From NCBI GenBank assembly GCA_032821775.1, contig JAVLRN010000002.1, positions 744,001 to 808,000 on the forward strand: a DNA stretch of 64,000 nucleotides. The letters run 5' to 3'. The notes below the pieces were generated by a model. The model was not told the origin of the DNA. It was given only the letters and a program-made list of their open reading frames with translations, and did not search any database. Every line of letters starts with the position of its first letter. Position 1 is the stretch's first letter. The position numbers and the translations under genes were made by a program. Shown here piece after piece: positions 24,001-36,449 of the stretch. The stretch comes from Sanguinoderma infundibulare. Lineage: Eukaryota > Basidiomycota > Agaricomycetes > Polyporales > Polyporaceae.

Positions 24001-27000
24001 GCGTACGTACGTGCTACGCGAGGTGTGTGGAATCGTCTACTGGTGTGTAAGGTTCAGGGCGGACGTGCCCATGCGCGCGACGATCACTCACGGCATACGC
24101 CCCTCCCCCGTATCTCCACGCCTCGAGGCTCTCCAACGCGACACGGTAGAAGGGTGTGCCTTGGACGCCCCAGGCCCGTCCGCGCAGGTGACCGCCACCC
24201 TCGGTTGTGGCGTGTTGGTCTTGTTCGCTACCGCCCGCCGTAAAGCCGCGCGGCGCAGCGGCTGGGTGGCCGCGCTGCGCAACGCAGATCAAAGTTCGCG
24301 ATAGAAGTTTGAAGACGGAGGAAGTTGATAGCGAACGTGAAGAGAAACGGCGGGAACGAGTGGGCGCGAGCGAGAACAGAGAGAGGGAGAGCGAGGAAGT
24401 TGGAAGAGAGTGGCAGCTCTCTCGTCACCGGTGTCGTGCCGGGTGTCGTAAGCCAGAAGCTCGTCCCAAAATTGAATGCACCCGCTCTCACCGGGCTTCA
24501 GCAGTTTCAGGACGCGCCATCTGATATTCGAAATTCAAAATTGATTTTTGAATGGGCCCAGGCGCACACGCCCGCCGCCCCCTGAAGCTTGAAGCCACCG
24601 TCGAAGCCGAGCGAGCGAGCGAGCCCTGCACATAGTGACGAGAGACGAGCGAGCGCGGCGAGAGACCGGTCGGAGTCACTCGCCCCTTGACCGGGTCAAC
24701 TTGTCTGTGTCTAACGTCCTGCTTTCGCCGACCCGTCTTGCGAGGATTCGGGATCCAGGACTCCCGGACGTTGAGGATGCCCTGATGCGCCCCTGTGACG
24801 TCGGTTCACGGCCGGCGGCGAGCCTTAATGATGCGTAAATGATGCGATCGCTCGGGATGTGTATAGCGGTTATTCGACGGGACGGTAAACGACTGCGCTT
24901 TGACAATTGCTAAGGGACAGCCACCTCCGCAAGGGGTAAACGCCGGGGCCGATGTCACTGCGAGGTTATGACAGCCTGCAGCCTTCTGTCCGCGGACGTC
25001 GTTTCGTCTCAACACGCACGTCCATGGGGCAGGGGGCGGGGCCGTATACCGCCAAGGGCGAACGAAGGGAAGGGGGAATAAGGATCTGCGAAACTTGACA
25101 GCCGGTGGGTACGAACGAACGAAGGAATACCAAAAATGCTCAACGCCAGGGTCGCGTCTGGAAAAAAACCCCTTGGCATCACGCAGCCTAGACCTCCACT
25201 TACGCACTGGCACCTGGGCGCGACTGCCACGGCTCGTCAGCTTTACGGCAAACCCATATGGGCCCTCTGCGGCTTCGACAAATGGTGCAGGTGGCAAGAA
25301 GCCACCCAAGGTGAGAATGTGCGCAGGGCCGCAGAGGCTGGACGGCGAAAGCGGCGTCGAGGTTTCTCCGAAGTTACCTACGCACTCTCACCTCCGGTGA
25401 ATACCGTCGCTCGCCCTGCTGGCATTTCGAAAAGCCGTCAAGCTTCAGGCTTCAAGGTTCATGCCCCTGGCGCGGCTGACAAACGCGAAGACGCGAACGC
25501 ACACCGCTGAGAGTTCGCTGCGGGTCGCGCAACCGGTTTGGTCCCACGTCCGGAACACGGAAGCAGAGAGTGGGGAATGGAGGCATCAGAGTGCACACAC
25601 GCATATGCGTAGGGGAGAGCGAAGAAGGACGCGCTTGGTAACTCACGTTCGGAACAGTGGAGAGACGCGGGGAAAGCGATCAGCATTTGGCTCAGCCTCT
25701 TAGAGGATGCCATCCGTGGATTGTGGCTACGTTACACATTCCTTTACACGATCGCCAGATGGCGGGAAAACATATACCCATCATGACGTATGCGCAGGAC
25801 GGGGAGACGCACCTCTGAGGGGCCCTTGGGTGGGACTGCGCCCGCGTCCGCGATGTGGGAAGGTTGGTGCCGGAGCGGCCCGGGTTGCTGCACTTGGACT
25901 GACAGCAGAAAGGTGCGCCGGCAGAGGTTCGGATACGAGCGTCCGATAGCGCGTGAACGATTGGGGGGAACGAGGAGCGAAATAATGGCGCACAACGAAC
26001 CTCGGCCCTCCACGGTGACGCAGGCCCTTCACACCACCTGCGACATCGACATCCGATGGTGATAAACCGCACCCGAGCACTCCAAGTTACGATCCAAAGT
26101 CTGCCGCAGGTAGATAGGTGTAGGCGATGGCCAGAGCGATAAATACGTCCTGAAACAACAGGCTGGTGGGGGGGAGAGCGGGTGCGAGGAGCAGCGGCAT
26201 CGCATCGGTGGCGGGAGCGAGTAGAAGCTTGGACAGGTGCGACGGTCGGGGTAGACCTTGAGCCTTGTCTTGCGAGTGAAAAGCTATCCACCAGGGCATA
26301 TGGCAGGTGAAGATACAGATACGAGTGTGGGGAAAGGTGTAGGCTCCACGCAAGTATCGGGGGAAACTCAACCACTGGGCATAGGACATCCAGAAACGCC
26401 GCGGGTACTGCAAGCGATCCGCGGAAATTGTGCGCTAGACGACTGACGACTCTGCCACTCACCGCGGACGCTCGTGACGTGCCAGCAGCCGCAGAGCTAG
26501 GGAGGTAGGTTTGAACCTTTGACGATGTGTCCTCACGTCCACTTCCCGAAAACCTTGACCCCCTACGGCCCCCGATGACGAACGAGAGGTTTGAACAGTC
26601 CCAGGACTTCTCGCTGTGCGAAGCCGAATCCAGAGGCGGGGAACAGGGACAGCGAGGAGAATGGACCGGGTAGTGTCGGCGACAGAATCCTCTCTGCTCG
26701 TCTCCGGACGCGACATCACACATCTGGGAAGACAGAAGACGGGGTAGGTCCATGACGGAGGAAGTATCAAGCCAACAAGCCAGCACGGCAGGAGGAGAGG
26801 TGGTCGGAGAACGTCAGCAAGCAGAGAAGGCGCACCACAGGCGACATCGACAGGGCAGGAAAACCCCGCTCGGACATTACTGCGGTCGTAGAGGTGCCAG
26901 AGAAGGGCTGACGAGCAAGGAGGCAGGACGTGGCACTGCGGGGGACTCCGAGCGCCCTCCACGCTACCGAGTGCCCGAGTGCCGAGCAGCCAAGCGCCGT

Positions 27001-30000
27001 CGATACTAGCCATCGAACCCAAAGCCAGATCAGGCATCGACGCAAGCTACCGCGGTGTTGGCAAGCAGGGAGCGACGGACAGGTGCGGGGATTGGCTCGG
27101 TGGTTCGCCGACTATGCCATTCGAGGAAAGTCCGAGCCTAAATTGTCCGCGCCGACGCGATACGTAGGGCGGGGCGGGATGGCGGGAGTGTAGGTCGCGG
27201 TCTGTCTGGGCGGAAATTTGTCGCGGCCGGGCGACGTGATGCACGAGCGGACTCAGTGCGCTATGTCATTGATGACTTCTGAAGTTGGCTCGACGCCTTC
27301 CGCGCGCGGCAGGAACGATGGCGGACGGTGTGGCTCAAGCATTCGCAAAGCGCGAGGGGTAGTGATGATGACGAGTGGGAGACAGAGATGGAGGCTTTGG
27401 GGTGACATGTAACTGAATGGTGGATGTTGTGTTCTGGGCCCCGCGTAGGCCAACCTTGCGCAGTATTGCGAACATGATAGCATGTTTCATGTGCATCCTG
27501 TGACAGGATTAATCGCCCACTAGCCGACCAGGACGCGTGTTTGCACCTTCTCCTGCGTCTACTCCTCATTCCTAGGGCGAAATGTGGATTTGGAGCGACA
27601 ATAGGAATTGCGCAATAGAGAAAGTGCACCCACAAACCCTGTCCGCGGGAGATAGGGTGCGACTTCAGGAGACAGGCAAAACGCCGCTCTCGTTTGTGGG
27701 ATGAGCGGATTTGGATAGATTGGGTAGCTGCAAAAACGCCGTTCGTTGGGTTGGCAGATTCTGCTTCTCAAGCCTATGTATGGCGATGTGACGAGGCTAG
27801 GAGGAATCGCGCGAGCTGTTGCTGCGGGAAATGCGCGAAGACGGGTTCGAGCGAGTATCTGCCGGTTCATTTTAGACACATAATGATAGACGATGGGTAC
27901 GAGTAACGACTGATCAATGCAAGAAGCAACAGAAAGAACGTACTTCGGCTTCGTATCTAGGCGGTGGCTACCGATATGACCGCGAGAGCTAGAACCTTGA
28001 GAACATCGGCGGTGTGAGCGTGCCCGGCACGCGGAGCACCGTGGAGAGTTCGGTCTCCTTCGCGCATTCGCGCTCCACCATGCAATGTATGCCTGAGACG
28101 CCGGGAGATCGAGGTTCAAGAGAAGAGGTACGCGCGAGTTCTCTCCATTCTCCCGTGAACTTCTCTTGGTCCGAAGTCTCTTTCCGGACCGCCCGCTCGG
28201 TCCGTTAGCACTGGACTTGGTCTTCTGGAAGTACATTGTTCCCACTGCACAGTGCTGCCGCTGGAAGAACGAGGCGTGGGTGCCGTCACGCACGAGCCAG
28301 CGATCCACCACGCGTCCCAGGTTCGACAGGGTGAACGGAGCGGCGCTGAAAGGATTTGGTAGTATGGGAACTTCGGATTGAGCACGTTGACACCGTATCA
28401 GAGATGAGAAAGAAGGAAGCGCACTGTAACTGAGTTCATGCCGACAATTAACAACGCCCTGGCTCTGCGGGGTTCTGCCCTTCCGACTCTTGCGGGTCAG
28501 TTTGCCACGCCTCCCTCATATGCCTGATTTTCGGGTCAGGGCTGCGAAGGTGTGGCATATATGCGTGTTCGACTTGACCTTTGTGAGTGTATGCGCCATG
28601 AATTCAAAGGGACTTACCATCTCATCGTGAACCTTCCTTCTGGATCTTGAACTTTATCGCAGATGTTCCCACAGCCATTGTGTAGGCTCCAGATTTCTAT
28701 ACGCGGTCAGCCCACGAAAATCATGAGGATGGACTAGGAGTGTGTGCCGAATATAGTAATCTTCTCTACCACCCACCGAGAACTGCACTCTAATCTGAGT
28801 ATCAAAGGCAGCACTGTGTGCGCGATAAAAGCAAGAAGGAAGGTAGTTGAGTAGCAGCAAAAGCCTTCCGATGATGCAATCCAGAGCATATACACAGAAC
28901 GGGCATATCCAGCGGACACCCAATGCCACGCACCTCCACATATCTTGAGGCCCCATATGGGAAGACCGCCAAGGAAAACGGATGCCATAATGACGAGCAC
29001 GGAAACCTTGCGTCGTGTGCAGCGAGCAGGCAGAAAAGGAATGCTTTAATTCCACTCACTGGTCATGCGCCTTCGACGGCATCGATGCCGAGCGAGAGAC
29101 TTCTTCCTGATCTGCCCTATTAAACCTTCCTTTAACGCCTCCGGTGAGTCTTTGCATGCCCATTGGAGCTTTATTTATGCGAATTTTCCGTTATTTGAGT
29201 CGAATAAAGCGCACATGAAGCCGCGAGGAAGAGGGTTTGTGGGGTGGTGGTGGTTGGTAGCCAAGAGGTGAAGACGGCGGTGCATGCCGGATTCGGCAAG
29301 GCGGCCGACCGGAGCCACGTGGCTCTGCTACTTTGGTTGCTCTTGCGGCGGCAAACCGCGGCGGGAAATTTGACCGGCGAGCATTTCTGCAGAACCATCG
29401 CTAATACCCCCACTCATCCATCTTCTTGTGCCGTACAGCAGGAAGGTTCTTTCAGTCAGCAGGTCGCCTTGCGCCACGGTGGCACTACAGAAGAATTGAT
29501 CAACTTTGACACGCTGCGCCGGCCGGCACTCGAAAAAACTTCTACAACAATAGCTGGTGAATGGGTCCAAAGGCTGGGTGCTTGGTTCGAGGCGACAACG
29601 AACTACTGGTGAACCTAGTAAACTCGTAACCCACGCAATGAGCCGAGTCTCGCCTGTCGGTGCAGCAAATGGCGAGCACTTTCATCGTGAATTGCATGGT
29701 AGTCGTGTACAAGAGGCTGCACACTGAAGCACCGTACCTCCCTATGTTGTTCACTACTTGGACGCCGCATATCCGTCTATTCAGGTCCGCACTTTATCCG
29801 TGTTCATCCCGACTTGAACTGACGTTAGGGGACCGCATCGACATCCGACGCCCCCGCAGATTATGTCGACATATCGCTGAGACGATATCTGGCCATGACA
29901 GTGGCTTACATTCACGCGCATTGCGGTCATATGTGTAAGTACATGTACGCTTATAGATATCGACGCCCGACGATGATATTTTCGACAGTCGTTTAACTGA

Positions 30001-32000
30001 AGGCTTCTTTCCGAACACGATTCCGTCGCACTTTCCCTCACCGCCCTCAGTAATCGGTTCACCTGTCCAAACCACGGATTACAGCTGCATGTTGAGTATA
30101 TACCATACGGTTGTAATCCGTACAACGACCAGTCGGATGCATGGATGCACCAGCTTAGCGCGAACATCATGCTTCTCCCGCGTTCGTCTTAGCTCCACGT
30201 CCGACAGTAATCGAAGCTGAAATCCTTGCGACTCTGTGGCGACTAGGCTCAACAGGTGTCGCACTCGGCCAGGGATTGCTCGGCACCGTCGATCGCCCAT
30301 CCGCCCCTATCGGTCTCGTCTTAGGTCGCCGTTCCTGCCTCGACGCCGCGGGAGCTCGCGCTCGCATGTAGCTCGGCTTTTCAGACACAGAATGGTATTT
30401 TGCTATCCTTTCGTGCTCTTCGGTGGCTGATTCTCCAGAGACCTATGCTCGGTGCTCCGATGCCGGAGCCTTGTAGGGGACCCGAGGGATCATGGAACCC
30501 CTCGGCATTCCCGCGCTCAGATCCGGAGAATGCACTGCTGGAGTCCGACCGGCACTGGGTCTGAGGCCGCTCAATTGTTTGAACAACGTTCCTGAGGTGG
30601 ACAGGTGCCGATAGATAGCCGAAACCATCGCCGTTCGTATGCCGGTTGAGACGTCTATGGTCCGTGGTCGTATCTTCCATGCGCTTGCCATCACGTCCTT
30701 TGTTGGCTCGTCTGCCTTTCTCAGCCTATAGGATGAAACTCGAGTATATGAAGTGGCCAATACCGGGTACATAATGAGGCACGCCGAATCCCGTGACGAA
30801 GCTCCCTGGACTACCGTGTCTCAGGTTCTTCGGCAGAATGCTCGTACGATAGTAAGCCAGCCGCGTAAGACACCGGCCGTGCGGTTCTGGTATACCATCG
30901 TTGGTGCATTCGCTGGCTCGGACAGTAGTGACCTGTTAACTATCCCGATCAAGACTAATGTATTAGACGCGTCACCGACTGAGTATGGCCCGGACATGCA
31001 GCGTCCCTTAGAGAACCCAGGTATTGCGGCTCTCCGCATCACGTCTAATACGGTACGTGATACTTCAGGAAGCCCCGCATAGAACCACTGACATCCAGTG
31101 TCATAACCCCCTACATCATGATGTCTGCAGGAAGCATCGCGACGCCCCTTTCGCTCTCCAGAGTCTGGTCTCATGGCATGGATCATGTTTTCCCAGCTAT
31201 TTCACCACTCAAAGGGCATTGTAGGATCAATGAAATGGTTTGTGGAGACGTCAATGGGAGTTCTGTACTACAAGCATTGGTTGGGCTGACATCGGACTCG
31301 GAGTGCGGGGAGCGGTAGGAGGGTCGAGGAATATGATATACATACAAATCTCCTCTGTCTCGAGAGTCTTTCCAGCCTCATATTCCCTCATGTTCTAGTT
31401 CTGGCGACAAATCTTTGTGTACTGTAGTCGGCGCAATTTCGCACAGTTGTGTTTAGTTAGCAATATTACGAAGGTATACGAGAATCGGGTCGATGCCGTC
31501 AGTGAGCCACTTCAGTGTCAATACCCATGACGGTCGTGGCTATATGGAACTCCTGGACGTCTGGTCATGTCCAGCCAAGCATAGAGCCTCCGTGTCATCA
31601 GCTCTCCTTCGCGAACCACAACAATGATCGGCGGGAAGACAACAATTGGTGAATTGAGGAATTTGCCGTGTCCTCGTAGTCTCGCCGTTCTTATACAGGA
31701 GACTCTCCTCCATAAACCCCCGAGAGAAGGAGGGTACGGACTTCGGTGATCCAGAATGAGACGACCACATCATATCTAGTCTGATAGATGATGCGAAGCA
31801 GATCCGAATTTGCTGCCCATGCATAACCCTCGGAATAGTAACAGTATTGGAACTACTTTAGATGGAGAATACTGTCGATGGTATGGAGGCCCAAACCCCG
31901 TATATAAGTTAGACTCATGCAGGACTACAACTGGCTAGCGCATGAAAAGAATGGGAAAGGCTGAGTAGATACCGAAGAAACAGGAAAAGAACAAAAATAT
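24001..32000. other. Eight kilobases without a recognised gene
   Basis: Open frames are present on both strands but none shows a recognisable domain. The longest are 25692-26786 (minus, 364 codons), 26459-27037 (minus) and 27559-28311 (minus, 250 codons). The last is preceded by another minus-strand frame and could be a decayed gene. At 28734-29059 the minus strand has hydrophobic stretches (LVIMASVFLGGLPIWGL, YSTTFLLAFIAHTVLPLIL) that look like membrane segments in overlapping frames. A DUF6533-like origin was considered but could not be supported. 29.2-32.0 kb holds nothing I can identify. Confidence 0.35.
31993..31997 (-). terminator. Pol III terminator of tRNA-Thr
   Basis: Five T on the minus strand, 20 nt beyond the 3' end of the tRNA at 32017. 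Confidence 0.6.
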
Positions 32001-32016
32001 TACCTCTACGCTCATA

Positions 32017-32088
32017 TGCCCCCAGGCTGGATTGAACAACCGACCTCACCATTACGAGTGGCGCGCTCTACCACTGAGCTATAGGGGC
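32017..32088 (-). tRNA. trnT-CGU: tRNA-Thr (CGT)
   Basis: A 72-nt cloverleaf folds fully: acceptor GCCCCTA with TGGGGGC, anticodon stem CGCCA/TGGTG enclosing loop CTCGTAA (anticodon CGT, decoding ACG), T stem GGTTG/CAGCC, and discriminator A. There is no intron. Its A box (TAGCTCAGTGG) and B box (GGTTGTTCAATCC) match the eukaryotic tRNA consensus apart from the usual variation. The gene lies 90 bp upstream of KRI1 and is transcribed away from it. A sequence-identical gene on the plus strand lies at 41154-41225. Confidence 0.95.
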
Positions 32089-32178
32089 ACCGGTAATGTA
32101 ACCGGATGTATACACATGATCAATACTTGAGGATGAGTTCTTGCCTGCGTCACTCGATCATTTTCCTGTCGTAACAGC

Positions 32179-34818
32179 ATGTTTTCCGACGACTCCGATG
32201 TCGAGGACGTCCAGCTCACCATCAACGAGCATTACGCGAAAGCGTACGAGTACCGCAAGGAGCGCGAAGAATTAGCCAAGCGTGCGTTCAATTAGTTCAA
32301 TTTGTCTCGTTTTCATGCTGACCCAGTGTTGCAGTCAAGGAGAAGTATGGCTCGGACGTCGACGAAGACGAGGCAGATGAAGATTCGGAGGACGCTGAGT
32401 CTGAGGATGAAGATGGGGAAGAGCTGACGCCGGCCATGGACGCGGCCATCCTCCGCACCCTCGCACGCATCAAACGCAAGGACCCGTCGATCTACCTGGT
32501 GCACAAGGATGTCTTCGAGGGTGAGTCTTGCGCTTTCCACCTCATCCTTTGAACCGTGCGTCTCAGTGTAACGGGTGCTAGAGGAGAGGCAGCGGACAGG
32601 AGAAGTGCAGCTAGGCACCCGTGTAAAGAAGGACAAGGTACGTCTCGACTCTGTTCTCCTCGCGACTCCCCAGAAACGCTCCACAAGCTCAACTCATGAT
32701 CACCACTGTGGTCTTACGCATACCATAGTCGAAACCTTTGACAATGCGCCAACATGCCCTCGCATCCGCCCTTGAAGACGCGTCCGGTTCGCGTTCGCCC
32801 TCCCCCGAGCCGCTCACGCACGTCCAAGAGCAGCAGAAGCTGCGCCAAGATACCATCGCCGCATTCCACGCCGCCGTCGACGGCCTCGATGACGAGGACG
32901 ACCTGCTCGTTCCTCGCGAGAAGACCAAAGACGAGATCGAGCGCGAGGAGGAGGAGTACCGCGCCTTCTTGGAGCGTGAGGTCGGACACGACTTGGCGGA
33001 GATCATCACCGTGGAGGATGGTGGCGAAGAGGCGAAGAGAGAGGTTGACGGGGAGGCGGAAGCGGAGCCGAAGGGCGAGAAGAGGACAACAGAGAAGGGG
33101 AAGGAAAAGGCGAAGGCGAAGTCGGGGAAGAGTAAGCAGGATGAGGACCAGGAGTTTCTCATGAAGTGCGTATCCGTCCTGTTCTGTCGTTTGGCCGGCG
33201 CATTGGCTCATGCGGCTCGTTCGCGCCTGCAGCTATATCCTCAACCGCGGGTGGATCGACAAGTCCGCTCGCCGTCTCCCGACATACAAGGAGATCACCG
33301 GAAAGAGGAAGGCGAAGGCGGATACTGACTCGGAAGACGAAGAGCCTAAGTCTGAGGCAGACGAGGGGCAGGAGGACGGGCTAGCAGACGAGGACGAGTT
33401 TGACGATGTCGCGGACGCGTTCGAGAGCTCGTACAACTTCCGTTTCGAGGAGCCGTGCGTCTCTTTCCTCCCAGCGATGCTGTCGCCGGTATCTGGCTGA
33501 ACTTTGATCACTATAGAGGCGGGGCAGAGATCGCGCGTCACCCGCGTAACCTCTCTTCGCTCGTCCGCCGAGAAGATACGACGCGCAAGGAAGCGCGTGA
33601 GAAGCGTAAAACACGTAAGGAGGAAGAGCTACTCAAGAAGAAGGAAGAAGTCAAGCGACTCAAGGCCCTCAAGCTCAAAGAGCTGCGAGCGAAGCTGGAG
33701 CGCATCGGCGTGGAGGGCGGGAAAAATCTGGAGGAGAGCAAAGGTGTGACTCTTCGTCTGTCCTCACTGCATGTGCGATAGCTGATGCCACGGAACGACA
33801 GCTCTACAAGAGCTGGACCTGGATGGAGACTGGGACCCCGAAGCGCACGACCGCCAGATGAGCCAGCTGTATGCGAACGGCGCGAGCCGGGAGGACGACA
33901 TCGTCGACGACGAGAAACCGACGTGGGACGACGACATCGACATCACCGACATCGTCCCGCATGGACTTGACTATGACGACGAGGATGTGGGTGTGGATGC
34001 GGAGGAGCCGTCGGACAAGAAGAAGAAGAAAAAGAAGAAGAAAAAGGGCGCAGAGGGCGACGCGATGGACGATGGCGGAGTTGATGTTGACGAGATGGAC
34101 GCGGACGTCGAGCGGGCGCCGCCCGCGTTCGATGACGAGGACGAGGAGTGGGACGGGACGGAGGAGATGCGGAAGCGGAAGCTGGAGGAGTACATGGACG
34201 AGGTGTATGCTCTGGACTTCAACGACATGGTACGTCTTGCGTCCTCCTTTTCCCTCCCTCCTCCCCTTGTGCGCGCGTCGACGCTGATCCTGCGTGCTGC
34301 GCGTGCAGGTCGGGGGTATGCCTACGCGCTTTCACTATGGGAAGGTCGAGTCCCAGAATTTCGGCCTCACACCCGCTGAGATCCTCATGGCGACCGACGC
34401 GGAGCTCAACACGTACATGGGCATCAAGAAGTACGCGCCGTACCGCAAGGAGGGCAAGGGCCGCAACTGGGACGCCCAGCGCGGCGCGCGCCTGAAGGAG
34501 CTCAAAGACAAGCTCCAAGAGCGCGGTCAGGGCAGGAGCAGGGCGGTCGAGCAGGCGATGTCGAAGACGAAGAAACGAAAGGGGAAGAAGGAGCGGATGC
34601 GGGAGAAGGCGGTCGCTTCGACCGCTGCGGGTGCGGATGACGCTAGAGAGGACGACTGGGAAGTGGAGAAGGCGCCGAAGGAGAAGAAACGGAAACGCGG
34701 TGCGTCGGAAGAGGCTGACGAGACCGCGGACGCGGAGGACACGCAGAATGGGGAGGCGTCTACGAAGAGGAAACGAAGGAGGCATCGGAAGACGGCGGCT
34801 ACCTCGTCGACTGCATAG
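32179..34818 (+). CDS. KRI1: KRI1, 60S/40S ribosome biogenesis factor
   Basis: Eight exons join in frame to a 722-aa protein: 32179-32281, 32335-32520, 32582-32637, 32729-33165, 33233-33454, 33517-33743, 33802-34229, 34309-34818. The N-terminus (MFSDDSDVEDVQLTINEHYA, then KYGSD and an acidic run) and the middle Kri1 domain (RRLPTYKEITGKRK, RHPRNLSSLVRRED followed by a KEAREKRKTRKEEE coiled helix) are diagnostic. The Kri1_C domain (PTRFHYGKVESQNFGLT, AEILMATDAELN, KYAPYR) starts near residue 556. Acidic stretches and a Lys10 run fit a nucleolar protein. In yeast, Kri1 works with Krr1 in pre-rRNA processing. The start codon is the first in frame and lies 90 bp from the divergent tRNA-Thr, so the promoter must be very short or overlap the tRNA gene. 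Confidence 0.95.
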
Positions 34819-35169
34819 TTGAGCCCTTTCGTCTTTGACCAATATCATTATCCTCTTGGTTTGGTTTGTTGTCATTCCCTGTGCGCTAACTTGAATGCCT
34901 GGAATTCCCGAGCCGTCGACAGCTTGCGTAGGTGATCCCTTGTATTCCGTTTATGGTGCATAGAAGGAGCCTTTGTGCTGTTGCCACTCACTACGTCCGT
35001 GACTTCAGATAGGCATGGATAAAGGCGATTCATCGTGGCTTGCAAAGCCTTTGTCGCGCAGCCAGGGCCTATTTAACGATCCGCTCGGGCTCAGTGATTC
35101 GACACTCACTTCCCTCTCCTCATGAGACACCGGCACCGACTGCTTCCCTCTGTCTTCCCGTCTCTTTCT
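34819..35169. other. KRI1 3' flank
   Basis: T-rich stretch after the KRI1 stop (around 34830-34880) fits its 3' untranslated region. No gene is seen before about 35170. Confidence 0.4.
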
Positions 35170-36236
35170 CTCATAGACAAACTTCTCATTTCACGCAGTG
35201 GCAGTGACTTCGCACTGGTCAACGCTCTCGCAGACGCGTAGGCCAGAGTGCGCCAACTCGTCTATCAGCGTCTGCAGAGACCGCGGTCGATGCGCTTGCT
35301 GACGAGCTCATGAACATGCTAGGTCTGCCGGAGAGCATGGTAGCGGCTCGCGAAGTCCCTGGGTCGCTTCAAGGATACATTCTTCGATCAACTCGCCGCG
35401 TCGCTCCACCTCGCAACGCCGACACAACCCGATGCCCTCTGCAACAAGCGAGGCTGTTTCGCGCAAGGTACACATTGCAATCCCCGTACACTGGCCGAAT
35501 GTGAGTGGATGGTTTCACCGAGCGTTGTCTTCACTTCCCTGATAGACGAGCAGGATTCGGTCAGCCTTGGCGGACCAGGAATCCCGGCGAGCGCGCCAAC
35601 CGACCAATCCACCCCCCCTAACCGATCGTCCCTTTCCAACCATCATTCTCACCGCGCGAGGGGACTACGCACGTTCTGTCTCGGGCCCCTTCCCCCAAGT
35701 CGGGGAAATGCGCAGAGGACAGGCGGTCAATCAGAAGCTGGACCTACTCCACGCAGATGCGTTGTCGGCGAGTAAGTTTAATCACAAGATTCGGAAGGTT
35801 TTCAAACGTCTGACTGCCTTTGAAGAAGCGCGTGCGATCATCACCAGAAATGAGACAGAGACAGAACCAATGCCACGAGTTTCCGCGCATGCAAACTTCG
35901 CGCGCTCGACTTCAGGATGGTCGCTGGGCTGCCACGTATGTGACCCAATACGCTGAAGCCGAACACCCGGGGGGCCCGAACGTCCTTTGCAACCTATCGA
36001 AGGGCGAATTCGTGCACGAGGACACGCTCACAGTGCTGAAGCACGACTGGCGGCCCGCATCGCTTGTGCACGCGATGCTGTCCCGTATCTGTTACTCCTC
36101 GGACGACAGCATCTCGATGAGGTGCGACAAGAAGTATCTCGGCCAGTTCGCGTCGGGCCCGTGGGCGGGAGACCGGTTCCGCATCGTCAGTGCTGAGGTG
36201 AACTTGGCACCGGCACAGGTTGCGAGGGTGGAGTGA
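35170..36236 (+). pseudogene. Conserved fungal protein of unknown function, probably decayed
   Basis: The 3' exon (about 35905-36236) is well formed: GRWAATYVTQYAEAEHPGG, YSSDDSISM, GPWAGDRFRIV, stop at 36236. This layout (a tract saying what is 'written' in a domain, then a WAGDRF motif near the C-terminus) resembles uncharacterised proteins common in Agaricomycetes, but I cannot name the family. An intron at about 35503-35545 (GTGAGT to AG) is plausible. Upstream exon candidates (ETAVDALADELMNMLGLPES, then ALCNKRGCFAQGTHCN) are in different frames without a clear splice to join them, so the 5' part may be broken or mis-modelled. Confidence 0.4.
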
Positions 36237-36449
36237 CGAGGGGTCCATGGATCTTGGACTTTCCGTGGCATCCACTGCCCGACGAATTGAGGCTCAGGCC
36301 CGACTCGACACCACAGCTCACCATCAGCGGCGCGGAGTTCGCAGAGATATCGGCACCAATGTCCAGTCTGACTCGGGAACCGACTCCGCCCTCGGACGAA
36401 GCTGGCGGTTCGAGTGACGACGACGTTGGCCCATCCATCCATTCGTGAG

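Noticed and set aside
25692..26786. 364-codon open frame on the minus strand
   Set aside because: No domain, mixed composition, and overlapping open frames on both strands. It looks like chance in GC-rich DNA.
27559..28311. 250-codon open frame on the minus strand as a gene
   Set aside because: No domain or start context. A frame change just upstream suggests decay or chance. Left inside the gene-free region note.
28650..29060. DUF6533-like membrane gene on the minus strand
   Set aside because: Hydrophobic stretches occur in several overlapping frames, but the family hallmark (YD-LLT-D-E) is absent.
32297..34228. Ser-rich minus-strand open frames within KRI1
   Set aside because: Antisense of acidic and lysine-rich KRI1 codons.
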